Assembly: GCA_947462335.1 (NCBI GenBank)
Contig: OX381706.1
Location: 20,724,074-20,788,073 of the forward strand
DNA from: Harmothoe impar
Taxonomy: Eukaryota > Annelida > Polychaeta > Phyllodocida > Polynoidae
Length of the DNA: 64,000 nucleotides
Direction: 5' to 3'
In this document: positions 54,443 through 64,000 of the stretch, in pieces
How the letters are laid out: each line of letters opens with the position of its first letter
How positions within the stretch are numbered: the first letter of the stretch is position 1
Translations under genes and position numbers: made by a program
Notes under the pieces: generated by a model
The model's input: the letters and a program-made list of their open reading frames with translations, nothing else
What the model was told of the DNA's origin: nothing
The model's database searches: none

Positions 54443-54540
54443 CCGTCCCCCTGTCATGGCTTCCCCCTGTCCCCCCTGTCATGGCTTCCCCCTGTCCCCC
54501 CTGTCATGGCTTCCCCCTGTCCCCCCTGTCATGGCTTCCT
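54443..54540. repeat. 25-bp minisatellite
   Basis: About 3.5 units of the type CTGTCATGGCTTCCCCC plus TGTCCCC in direct array. Open frames through it give Pro/Cys-rich low-complexity peptides and are not taken as genes. Confidence 0.8.
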
Positions 54541-54551
54541 CGGGGGCTCAC

Positions 54552-54660
54552 CCCTGCCCCTGGGGACGTTACCCCGGCTACCTCCCAGGCGCCAAAACCA
54601 CAGCCAGTGTCGCTGGGCAGGCTTCCGTTTGAGCCGCTGTCCATCCAGGGTTTCCTTCAT
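54552..54660 (-). CDS. Possible upstream exon of SYT15-like gene
   Basis: On the minus strand an ATG at 54660 opens 36 codons plus one base to a GTGAGC donor at 54551. The resulting phase 1 is what the 53650 acceptor requires, and the segment is GC-rich compared with its surroundings. The peptide (MKETLDGQRL..., with HWLWFWRL) has no clear similarity to SYT15 N-termini and no proper TM helix, so this is a weak candidate. Confidence 0.2.
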
Positions 54661-54755
54661 CAGATAATGTCAATAACATGGAAATCCTGATTCCTGCTGT
54701 CAACCAAACGCCCCACAGGGAGTCTCAGGCTACCCAGGCTAGTCTCACCAGAGAC

Positions 54756-54870
54756 CCTTTAAGGCCTGAATAGTGCTATGATGTACCGTGTCCTTTGTTG
54801 TCATGATGCATGAATGCAGCCCCGGCGAGTTACTCGCCGGGGCTGAATTCCATAAATCATACCAGTAGTA
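54756..54870. mobile_element. Half copy of TTAA/CCCTTT hairpin MITE
   Basis: ACCCTTTAAGGCCTGAATAG followed by a single near-perfect hairpin, GAATGCAGCCCCGGCGAGT / ACTCGCCGGGGCTGAATTC. The second half is missing. Confidence 0.6.
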
Positions 54871-55090
54871 TGGCTTTATACACTCTGCTTTCCTGCGCGA
54901 ATTAATAATTAATCTAAAATAATCACTCAAACCCAGGCCTCAGCCATTACATCAATTACATTTTGTATTAAAAACTGAACAGATACATACGTATATCTAA
55001 TTAGGATATTACGACCTATCATATACATATATGCTATTAACGTCAACTGCACCAGTTAGCTCTGTATGGTCTTCACCCACCACTCTAACC

Positions 55091-55215
55091 ATTTAAGGCC
55101 CGCCTGCTGCCACAAGACTAGGTGTTGATTTATCATCATGATGCACCAATGCAGTGCAAGCGAGTAACTCACCTGCACTATAATGGTGCATCATGCATCA
55201 TGTGCCTCATGAAGT
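55091..55215. mobile_element. Half copy of TTAA/CCCTTT hairpin MITE
   Basis: CCATTTAAGGCCCGCCTGCT, then CATGATGCACCAATGCAG paired with a TAATGGTGCATCATGC arm around GCGAGTAACTCACC. Confidence 0.5.
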
Positions 55216-55808
55216 GTATGAGTCAGTTATCACACGACCCCGATCTGCTATCAAATCAGGTAGGGCATCTTTGTCTTATACTATAGCTACCATGCCCATC
55301 ATAGGTAATAGTGGTACATATCAGTAGTCTTGAAATAGTGTTTAAATGCCAAAAATCGGTGCACCATACAATAATAGCAAGGATCGTCTAATAAGCGTAC
55401 GCTTTTAAGGCTCGTTGATAACAGCCAGAGTGGAACTGTGACAGGTATACTCAGCCATATACCTAGTGTGGGTGGAGGTTTAACTAGTGTCGTTTTTTTG
55501 TTACTGAAAATGATGAGTTACCATACACTGAAACCCCAGCTAAGATGGCAGTGCTAATATCCTGCGGACACCTAGTGTCTGATTGGTACACCCTAGGAGG
55601 AGCCTGTTGATGACTTTCACTGTTCAAACCATTTTATTTCCCAGATGTATTGGACACATTGGCAGGACCCCCCTCCCCTACACCTCCCCCTACCACTCCC
55701 AGCCTCCCTTGACAGTGAAAGTGCAATCAGTGTCGAGTAGAAACAAAGAGAGGGCAAATAGGCATCAGGCGCAGCAGTCTGCTCATTGGAGTGGGCGGTA
55801 TTCAGAAG

Positions 55809-56163
55809 TTAACCCTTTAAGGGCAGCATAATGTCTCATCTTCACTGGTCGTCATGATGCAGCACCACAGAACAGTGAGCTGCATTGGTGCATCATACCG
55901 ACTCTTTCACAGTGTACCAACCCTACATGCAGGGTCGGCATGATGCTTGAATGCAGCATCTGGTATGTACTCATATATGTGCATACAATGATACCGATAA
56001 CGGGGCTGATTAATTAATGGCATATGTATCTCTGCCCGAAACTGCCTCTGTTAGTTGTTAGTCTCCCTCTCTCTCGGCCGTGCCTCATGAATGCATCATG
56101 GCTGATGCATGCATGCATCATGGCAACATTGGGCACAGTGCATTTGGCGGCCTCAAAGGGTAA
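55809..56163. mobile_element. TTAA/CCCTTT hairpin MITE, expanded
   Basis: GTTAACCCTTTAAGGGCAGC to GCCTCAAAGGGTAAAC, 355 bp. The first hairpin (CATGATGCAGCACC...GGTGCATCAT) and second core (GGCATGATGCTTGAATGCAG) are present, with extra DNA between them and at the right. Confidence 0.6.
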
Positions 56164-56487
56164 ACTGCGCAAAACAGCCATATAAACTCTAAGTGGCGAA
56201 CCTGATGCTACATCGAATTCCTGCCTCCTTGCACGGTCGCAGTCGGTAAACATCACTCAATAGTGGTGAATGACATTCCTTGGTGTTGGAACATATACGC
56301 AGCAGCGAGAATAACAGATGACTGGAACATACTAGTATCTACATGTATGACATGCCAGAATTTCATAAATATTTTATAAGAATCGTCAACCCCAATCTAC
56401 TACATAATAATGACCGCATGGGTGGCAAGGAGACATAAGGACTATAATGTGCATGCGGGTTTCAAGCTGAGCAGTGTGAAGCGGTTA

Positions 56488-56598
56488 CCCAGTGGGCACA
56501 GAACATTGAATCAACATTGATAAATAGTCATCAATGTTGACTCAATGTTGATGCCACATTGATTCAACATTGAACAGGATTTTTTTTGCCCACTGGGT
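56488..56598. mobile_element. CCCAGTGGGCAC-ended mini-element, copy 2
   Basis: CCCAGTGGGCACAG at 56488 and TTGCCCACTGGG ending 56598 enclose 111 bp of TTGAATCAACATTG and TCAATGTTGA motifs. TA flanks both ends (56486-56487, 56599-56600). Same family as 30531-30638. Confidence 0.85.
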
Positions 56599-57055
56599 AG
56601 GGGGTGGGTGGGGTACCCTTTGAACCACCCCTGTTCTCCCGTCCAGGCACTGGAGAGCGAACTTTGGGACACAGATGCAGTAAGAGTGTCTTAGTGATAT
56701 TGACACTCATGGAGAGTGGCAGGACAAGGCCACGCTTATTGTCTACATAAAATGAGGTGAACTAGAAATTAGACACAATAGGGACCAGGGAGGAAGTGGG
56801 TGACAGGGGGAGTTGAAAGCTGAGAAGCCAACACAGACAGGATAATGAAGCCAGTGTCTCTAAAATGATATAGTACTTCCGTGCATCTAGACCTACAAGG
56901 CCATTGGGTATATGGCACGAGAGGGTGGTGTTTTGAATTGGGGGGGGGGGATTTCGACTTCTCTATGGCGGGTGGGGTGAGGAAATTTCGACTTCTCTAT
57001 GGGGGGTGGGGTAAGGAAATTACACCAGCCCCCAGTTGTTGAGAAGTGAGCACTC

Positions 57056-57330
57056 CCGAAAAGAAAAGGTGTGTTTCAAGTTACATGGTCTTAAAGTCTA
57101 CGGTAGGTAGGCCGGATTTAAAAATAAGAAATAAACACAACAACTTTAGCCTGAAAAGTACCAAGAAATTGACTGGGATCTAACCAACCATGACTTTTGG
57201 GGCCTCAAATCCACTCGAAAATAGCCCCAAAAAAGCCAAATAGTGGTGTTTTTTTTCAGAATCGGAAAATATTTCTATTGTCGGTCCTGTTTTTGCAAGG
57301 TAGGGTCGGGTAACCTGAAACACATCTTTT
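57056..57330. mobile_element. Foldback element with AGGTGTGTTTCA ends
   Basis: AAAAGGTGTGTTTCAAGTTAC near 57065 is inverted near 57310 (GGTAACCTGAAACACATCTT). A stretch at 38965-39015 (GTGTGTTTCAGGCAACATGG) is related, so this family has at least one more partial copy. Confidence 0.55.
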
Positions 57331-59077
57331 ATTCTTATTTTGACCTTATCACGAATTATCTAGGTTTCACATTGCGAACCCGTACAGAAAAGGTGTTCCG
57401 TGCGCTGTGTGGGATGCTATAATATAGCATCCCACACAACACACTGACCGCCTTTATCTTCTTTTTTTTTTTACTAAGCTGCCTATATGTCTAGAGTATA
57501 AAGAATCATCGCATCTCAGGCATGTGCGACTTGGTATACATTTCATGTCGTCTTCTGTTTGACCCTTACTCTTTGTGAGACTATCCGCTTGCCCTCTCTG
57601 TCTCTCGCTCCTTTCTCTGTCTCCCTCTTTGCCTCTTTCACTTACAGTAGGCAGGACCAATATACAAAGCATGCATATTAGCATGGTCCATGCCTGTTAT
57701 CCGCTGCCAATGCGACACCTGATATAGATATTGTGCGTGAGCGAGGAATGTTGCCTACCGTAGGGGTATTGGCAACAGAGACAGAAAGCATTTCTTAATA
57801 TAGATGCCTTAATATGTATCGCCGTTCATTCAGTAACTGCGCAGCTTCTATTTCATAAATCATATGCCGCCGTGATATATAGCACCTGGTATAAAAAGAA
57901 CGCCGGTCATGTATAAGGATATGGGTAAAGGCGTCGTTAAATCCTTGTTAAATACTAATATAATAATATGATTGTTAATAAGAGCCTGTCTTTTATACGT
58001 TTTGGGGTTAGGGGCTCTCAGATTGAAGAGCACCTAGGTGTTATGGCACAATGGTACAGTAGCTCATATACGTCAATTAAGGTATATCTGTGGGGGTGGG
58101 GGCGACCTTGGGTGGTTGGTTCCGAAGGACCGCATCGTTGGTAACATCCTATGGCAACGGGAAAGGGACAAAAGTGCTGACTCATGCAGTCTGCCGTACC
58201 CATACACCTTATAACCAGTTCAATTCCTCAACCAGAGAAAGAGTGTGAATGAGCAAGAGAATTAGAGAAAAAAAATACAGGAAGAGTGAGGGGAGAGTGA
58301 GAGACAGAAAAGGTTTGCTATATTTTACAACTCGGTTTATTCATATACAATGGCTGATGGTTCTTTTGCTCTTTACACTTAAAATACTTGAAGGAATACC
58401 AAATGTAACCTAACCTGTCAAGAGAGCAGTAAAAAGTATCCATTAAATCAAACTCATATGTACTCCTAGGAGAAATTGACTGTAATTAGTTACGCAAGCT
58501 TTCGAATTATTGGTAACACGAGATACGCCATGTGAGGCATTCGTCTGATTTTAATTACAGATATGCCATCCCATGGTCCTCAATTAGCAACAGGATATTA
58601 AAATAGTGCTCCGAAATCTAATAACTTCTCTAATATAAGTGGGTCTTCCACAAAAATCGATATGTGCCCAATTTGCAAGTTACTAACCATCGGTTACCAT
58701 ATTCGATCTCTCCCCGATGAATTCAAACATGTTTGATATTTCTAAGCTACCTGTAATCAGTCCCAAATCAGGTATGACTGATATCGTTTAAGCAGGGAAA
58801 TGGACAGAAAACATTTAATAAAGACAAAGGAGTGATAAAAGGACAAGTCGATTCAGAACCTTACACTAGAAAAAACTAAGTATAGCATTAGAATGCACCT
58901 GTATGTTAGAGGAGAGAGTAAGAGCAGTGTGTCTTCTATTCTAATTTTCCCATGAGTTTGGCCGCGCAGTCAATGTACTATGATACCATGATATAACGTA
59001 TAGCCTTCTCCTCCATGACAGGAATGTATGAAAGGTAATCAACACTAACCAGGTAGTGTGTGAATTGGGGTTTTAGA
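57331..59077. other. Intergenic or 5' SYT15-like intron; one perfect 31-bp palindrome
   Basis: At 57407-57437 GTGTGGGATGCTATA and its exact reverse complement flank one A. A minus-strand frame near 57684 begins with a short hydrophobic peptide (MLICMLCILVLPT) followed by a GTAAGT donor-like site at about 57646, but it lacks support. No gene is called. Confidence 0.35.
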
Positions 59078-59415
59078 CAGGCATATATAGTAAGTAGTGT
59101 ATGGAATGGGCGTTATACACAGGCATATTTAAGTAGTGTATGAACTGGGTGTTATACACAGGCATGTTTAAGTAGTGTATGGAATGGGCGTTATACACAG
59201 GCATATTTAAGTAGTGTATGAACTGGGTGTTATACACAGGCATGTTTAAGTAGTATATGAACTGGGTGTTATACACAGGCATGTTTAAGTAGTGTATGGA
59301 ATGGGCGTTATACACAGGCATATTTAAGTAGTGTATGAACTGGGTGTTATACACAGGCAAGTTTAAGTAGTGTATGGAATGGGGGTTATACACAGGCATA
59401 TATAAGTAGTCTATG
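59078..59415. repeat. 39-bp minisatellite with 78-bp higher-order pattern
   Basis: About eight 39-bp units (TATACACAGGCATRTTTAAG plus TAGTGTATGRA...) alternate between a GGAATGGGCG type and a GAACTGGGTG type, giving a 78-bp period. Because 39 is divisible by three, the minus strand stays open with MPVYNTQFIHYLN-type repeats, but no start context, splice sites or homology support a gene. Confidence 0.85.
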
Positions 59416-60272
59416 GAATCGGGGGAGGGGTTAAAAAGCAGCAAGTGGCGAAGAGAGAAATAGTAGAAAATACCCCAGAACATATTCAAATGAAGCAGCC
59501 ACTCTTGTTAATGACTCATCCTCAGGCTAACTTGAATCACCAGCGGGCTATACTGTGTACCCGCAAGGTAAGCATTACAACCTGTAGGCCTATGTGAAGT
59601 GTGTTAATATTGACGCGCAAACTGTGTGTAGCCAGAATAGAGCATAGGGGCTGGGGAGGCAATTTGGCTCCTTAGATTGAAGCAAACATGGTTCTGATGA
59701 ACTGTCAGACTTATACCCATGCATTTAAAAAGGAGGTGCACCAGTAAACACCAAAGTGTAGAACTATCTTGCGACATGAGAGCTGAATAAAATAGAAAGC
59801 ATTCTCTCCATCCTACATTGCCAAATTAGAAAAGAGGAAATTGCGCCACAGCGTCTGGCAAACCAATGACAGTTAAAGAAGACAGTAGAAAGCACCCTCC
59901 CCACCCTATAGTGTCTTGCTGTATACTGTCTTCTGTATCATGTGTGAGTTTGCGACGCATGTGTCACATCACGTCCTAACGGCAAACTTTCTTGAGCCCC
60001 CTCTCGTCCCCTTGTTGTTGGATTAACCCCTCTCCAAGTGGTTAGCGGGGTGGGGCGGGGGGAGCTATAGTGGACATTAAGGGGTGTGTGGTGAGAGTGA
60101 CTGTAGTAGGTAATGGGGGGGGGGGGTCTGGTGAGGGGGTTGGCTATACTGGACAGTGGGCGCTGGGGGGGGGGGGGCTGCAGGGGACAGGGGCAAGATA
60201 GTGAGGGTGTGAGGTGCAGAGCTGGTACTGATGAGAGTGGGAGGAAAGCCTACAGGACTACAGGAGAACCGC
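59416..60272. other. No gene recognised
   Basis: Non-coding DNA with G runs at about 60114-60126 and 60166-60177. Confidence 0.35.
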
Positions 60273-60483
60273 CAGCCCTTTGAGGACAGAATGGTGCCTC
60301 TACATTTGGTGTCATGATGTACCAATGCAGCACTGGCGAATAACTCAATCACACTGCATTGGTGCATCATACTGAGTCCACAGAGTGAGCATGATTCATG
60401 AATACAGCCCTTGCGAGTGGTGATTCACCAGGGCTACATTCATGCATCATGACGACCCAGGGTATAACACATTAAAGCAGTAT
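60273..60483. mobile_element. TTAA/CCCTTT hairpin MITE
   Basis: CAGCCCTTTGAGGACAGAAT start; hairpins CATGATGTACCAATGCAG / CTGCATTGGTGCATCAT and GAATACAGCCCTTGCGAG / CAGGGCTACATTCATGC; right end ACACATTAAAGCAG. Confidence 0.65.
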
Positions 60484-61787
60484 GAGCACCTTAAACACTT
60501 AAAGTACTTGCAGAGGACCACTAGCAGTGTGTCTGTTGGCCGACCACCTTCCGACCGGCCCCAATATTTACCCTACACTCCTGCCGCTACCACCTATAGA
60601 TTGGTGACGTTAGCCTCGTCCTGACCCTCTCAGGTCACGTGGGCACATAGCGAGTGTGAGTCATGGTGTGATGCTGGGTGTGATGCCATCAGGAAAATAT
60701 CCAATCTGGTCTGAATTACATTAAGGCCTATTATCATTTGGGTTGGGTTCCCACAGGGGAATTCCCATTGTATATGGGGCGCGCACATTAGGCTATGGGG
60801 GCCGCCATATTGACTAAGAGCAACGCATTCTGGTGAGGTCCCTGATTCTAGAGCAGTGCATTATGGGTAAATTTCTTATCAGTCCCTTTGTTCTTGGTGT
60901 GAAAGGAGGGGATAAGGAGATGGGGGGTATGGCCCCCTACTACCTGTGCTAGTCCAGTATACAAGATGGCCGCAGGTATGCTGTAACAGACCTGTAGTTA
61001 GTCCCATGGCGCCCCCTGTGGGAGGTGAGGGAGAACTAGGTGTGGTGTGTGGCAGAGACTATCTGCAAGGTCCGGGTACGCCGACAGTGACAAGGGGGTG
61101 TCACACTCAGTAATGGAAACACTGGGGTTACTTACTACTCACTATTTAACAGTATAGAACTGGTCAACTCCCGACTGCCCCTATCTCATTGTACCACGCA
61201 CCTCCCACCCCCATCTCACAGACACTTGGAAAATAAAGACCGTGCTTGATCGGTGACGTTTTACCGCATTGTAGAGAAATATTCTACATTATGTCCCCAC
61301 GTCTGACTAGATACAATGCCACTGACTGTTGGGATAAACTATTTGATAAAAATGTATAAAAAAGGAGAGATAAAAAGCAAGAAAGGAGTTGTTACTATAA
61401 ATGATTAATAGATAATTATCCTTTGGGTGCTTTTCTAATTGAGAGCAATCCTTAACTGTTCATTAGAATATGAGAATACAACGCGTATTTAATAGGACTA
61501 TGCCGCCCAACACAGTTTAAATCCATAAAGACGTTTTTCAACCCTCTGGTATACTACTAGAAGATACCAACCACCGCCCCCCCTTCCCCACGTCTGGACT
61601 CACTTAAAATCACCAAGACACTACACAAAGAAAGCATCCAGGCACCAACATTATACATGAAAAACACATTAGTCGTTAGTACAAAAAGGCTGGAGGCAAG
61701 ATGGGACTTTTGTAGCAGCGCTTAACTTTCTGGGAACCATATGTAGCACCGGCCTAGGAACTGGAGGCCAAACACCTGTTCATTGTA
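60484..61787. other. No gene recognised
   Basis: Moderately GC-rich in places (60730-61100) but without a convincing exon or repeat on either strand. Confidence 0.35.
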
Positions 61788-62017
61788 TAACCCTTTAGGA
61801 CCAGCATAGCGCTTTAATGTATCATATGGCCATGATGTGTGAATGCAGTCAGGAGCTCTAGGACACTGCATTCCCACATCATTCTGAGTATTTTTACATT
61901 GATGCCTTCTCAAAGGGTCAGCATGATACACCGATGCAGCACCGGTGAGTTATTCGCCAGCGCGGCCGCACGATGACAGATGACTCCCTGAGGTATGATG
62001 CTTGCGTTAGAGGGTTA
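61788..62017. mobile_element. TTAA/CCCTTT hairpin MITE
   Basis: ATAACCCTTTAGGACCAGCA to GCGTTAGAGGGTTATA, 230 bp. One hairpin (GTGAATGCAG / CTGCATTCCCAC) and a CACCGGTGAGTTATTCGCCAG core are visible. Confidence 0.65.
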
Positions 62018-62219
62018 TATAGTTCAGGTGTGGTGGTGCTTGTGAATGTGAGATGAGTTGGCTATGTAGGCCACCTGCTAATCGTCAACCTCCCTCGGTA
62101 TCTCACCTGGGGGTCATCCTTTCATGTGGCAGACACGAATTGGCATTTGCACAAACACCCCCAACATGTCTTCTCCCTATAAATATGGACCATGTTTCTT
62201 TAACCTTATTTGATGCCCC

Positions 62220-62310
62220 ATGTCCTTGATCGTCATGATGCACTAATGCAGCCCTGGTGAGTGTATACTTGACAGAGCTACATTCATGCATCATGCCGAA
62301 ATGGATGGCC
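62220..62310. mobile_element. Partial GATGCA hairpin MITE
   Basis: GTCATGATGCACTAATGCAG, GCCCTGGTGAGT and CTACATTCATGCATCATGCC, one hairpin of the TTAA/CCCTTT family without termini. Confidence 0.5.
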
Positions 62311-62571
62311 AAGATGGCCGCGTAATCGGAGAAATTAATCGGTATAGATATATGCTGCTAAGCCGCCCTCTCTGCCCGGGCCCTCTCTGTAAACATCACC
62401 ATAAGGCAATGTTTAAGCTCACTTGCACATCTCATCTTTATGGGTAGTCTCTCTAGAAAGCATTAGGCTCCATAGAAGCTATCCGGGCACAACTTCCATT
62501 CCCAGTCCTATACTACAGCCAATTACTTTCCTGTTTCCGGGAGGGTCTATGACGTGTATAGCAAGAGCCTT

Positions 62572-62765
62572 AGCCCTTTGAAGGCAACATGCTGTCTCGT
62601 GTCCGTTTGTTTACATGATCCATTTACAAGTTACTTACTGGCACTGCATCATGCCTCCTCTTTGGGAGTGAATCAATGCCATATGATCAGCATGATGATT
62701 AAATGCCGCCTTGGGGAGCTATTCACCAAGACTGCATTCATCAATGCATCAAGGGTATGAAACCT
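62572..62765. mobile_element. Degraded TTAA/CCCTTT hairpin MITE
   Basis: AGCCCTTTGAAGGCAACATG start; GCACTGCATCATGCC and AAGACTGCATTCATCAATGC arms remain; right end unclear. Confidence 0.5.
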
Positions 62766-62776
62766 ATATTTCATGA

Positions 62777-62982
62777 GGCTCATTTTCCATTAGCTGATAT
62801 GGGGGTGCTGTCTGCCGCTAGATGGTTCAATCGGCAGGTAATCAGAAGGTAGAGCCATGACACACCACTGGTTAGTAAACTCTATGTTGTGTGGTTGCTG
62901 TTGTTCTACCTGCCAATTACCTGCCGATTAGACCATATAGTGGCCGGCAGTACCCCCAAATCAGCTGAGGGAAAATTAGCAC
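62777..62982. mobile_element. GGCTCATTTTCCATTAG-ended foldback, copy 2
   Basis: GGCTCATTTTCCATTAGCTG and GGGGGTGCTGTCTGCCGC are inverted at the right (GCCGGCAGTACCCCC, CAGCTGAGGGAAAATTAGC). A CAATCGGCAGGTAAT block is also inverted. Related to 52245-52423. Confidence 0.7.
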
Positions 62983-63143
62983 ATAAGAGCATGTTGCTCC
63001 CTTTTAAAGGTTAGACTCAGGATATTGACCCTGGTATGTGGATATACACAGCAGGTGCAGGCAAAATGTCAAGACGAGCTCACACTATGTCGGCAGAAGC
63101 TGATAAATATGTTATGACTTTCTGTCAGTGTGTACAGCATTGA

Positions 63144-63523
63144 TAGACACCCCACTTAGCAGGCAGCTAGCTTGAGTAAGGACAATATGAACACGTAGAA
63201 GACACCCTACTTAGCAGGCAGTTAACCTAAGTAAGGACAATGTGAACACAGCATCAGCAGACACCCTACTCAGCAGGCTCTGAGTAAGGACAATGTGAAC
63301 ACGGCACCAGTAGACACCCTACTCAGCAGACAGTTAACTTGAGTAAGGACAATGTGAACACGGCACCAGTAGACACCCTACTCAGCAGGCAGTTAACCTA
63401 AGTAAGGACAATGTGAACACGGCATCAGTAGACACCCTACTCAGCAGACAGTTAACCTGAGTAAGGACAATGTGAACACAGCATCAGCAGACACCCTACT
63501 CAGCAGACAGTTAACTTGAGTAA
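63144..63523. repeat. 59-bp minisatellite
   Basis: About six to seven units of the type AGACACCCTACTCAGCAG followed by CAGTTAACCTGAGTAAGGAC and AATGTGAACACGGCATCAGT; starts at 63312 and 63371 fix the 59-bp period. Some units are a few bp shorter. Confidence 0.85.
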
Positions 63524-63529
63524 GTACGG

Positions 63530-64000
63530 TGGCCGTCACGGCTCACCCCCAAAAAATATTACTTTTTTACTTAATTTTTTTTTCACTTTTCTGGACCGTT
63601 CAAGCAATTTCTCTAAAAGTTTTTTTTTGTTTTTTTGCTGTCAACCACAAAAATATATTGCTGTCAACTGTCAACATTGGCCGAGGAGGCTCACCAAAAA
63701 AAAAGAAAGTATTTTTCCTTCACATTTCTCCATCGTTTATTGAATTTCTCAAAAAACACTTCTTTTTTTTTTGCTGTCAACTGTCAACATTGGCCGAGGA
63801 GGCTCACCCCCGATTTTTAATGTTGACAGCAAAAAAAAAAAAAAAGAGTGTTTTTGAGAAATTTGATAAACGATGAAGAAATGTGAAGAAAAAAAATATT
63901 TTTTTTTTTTGGTGAGCCTCCTCGGCCAATATTGACAGTTGACAGCAAGAATTTGCAAGAATTTTCGATGTTGACAGCAAACAAAATAAATTTCTATTTT
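63530..64000. mobile_element. Inverted array of GGCCGAGGAGGCTCACC repeats, cut by window end
   Basis: TTGGCCGAGGAGGCTCACC occurs at about 63680 and 63791 and inverted at about 63911 (GGTGAGCCTCCTCGGCCAA). Between them lie TTCACATTTCTCCATCG and TTTCTCAAAAAACACTT with their complements, and TGCTGTCAACTGTCAAC motifs. The element at 36157-36445 is related. Open frames here are Phe/Lys-rich artefacts of A/T runs. Confidence 0.7.

Noticed and set aside
57454..57684. Signal or TM exon of the SYT15-like gene (MLICMLCILVLPT, then GTAAGT)
   Set aside because: The hydrophobic run is too short for a TM helix, and neither homology nor phase continuity is shown.
57888..57906. TATA box (GGTATAAAAAGAACGCC)
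   Set aside because: No gene start was recognised at a fitting distance.
59073..59489. 138-codon minus-strand frame with MPVYNTQFIHYLN repeats
   Set aside because: It is the translation of a 39-bp minisatellite; unit length divisible by three keeps it open. No splice sites, homology or start context.

Overview
This is nuclear DNA of an animal. Genes are split by GT-AG introns, intergenic DNA is AT-leaning and full of foldback elements, TA runs and minisatellites, and nothing looks bacterial, viral or organellar. The protein set (synaptotagmin-15-like, SH3BP5-like, DEG/ENaC channel, two-kringle membrane protein) fits an invertebrate deuterostome. A lancelet (Branchiostoma) is my best guess from kringle use and minisatellite richness, but this is inference and not proven by the window.

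Layout. (1) 1747-6564, plus strand: six 3' exons of an SH3BP5-like Rab11 guanine-nucleotide exchange factor; its 5' end lies before the window. (2) 10349-12112, minus: an uninterrupted DEG/ENaC sodium channel reading frame. (3) 15023-27175, minus: a head-to-tail pair of related genes. The upstream member (27175-20521, 7 exons, 380 aa) is a type I membrane protein with signal peptide, two kringles, Thr-rich stalk, TM helix and a tail carrying an LDL-receptor-type FDNPLY signal. The downstream member (17895-15023, 5 exons, 119 aa) has the same signal, stalk and TM exons with the same intron phases, but no kringles and a stop codon just after the TM helix. (4) About 28-45 kb holds no gene I can support; it is built from repeats, including a 4.3-kb element with inverted ends, satellite-like arrays of about 195-bp period and tRNA-derived SINEs. 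(5) 45361-53650, minus: six 3' exons covering both C2 domains of a synaptotagmin-15-like protein; its N-terminal exons were not securely found. (6) 54-64 kb: repeats and minisatellites only.

The genes do not form a pathway; each stands alone. The most notable material is (a) the kringle gene and its kringle-less, tail-less sister, (b) at least eight inverted-repeat elements of several sequence families that all show matching 2-bp flanks, (c) more than 20 copies of a TTAA-CCCTTT-ended (piggyBac-like) non-autonomous element with two internal hairpins, and (d) several arrays in which hairpins or conserved boxes are tandemly repeated. All coordinates were read by eye; splice sites are inferred from consensus, frame and homology, with no transcript data.
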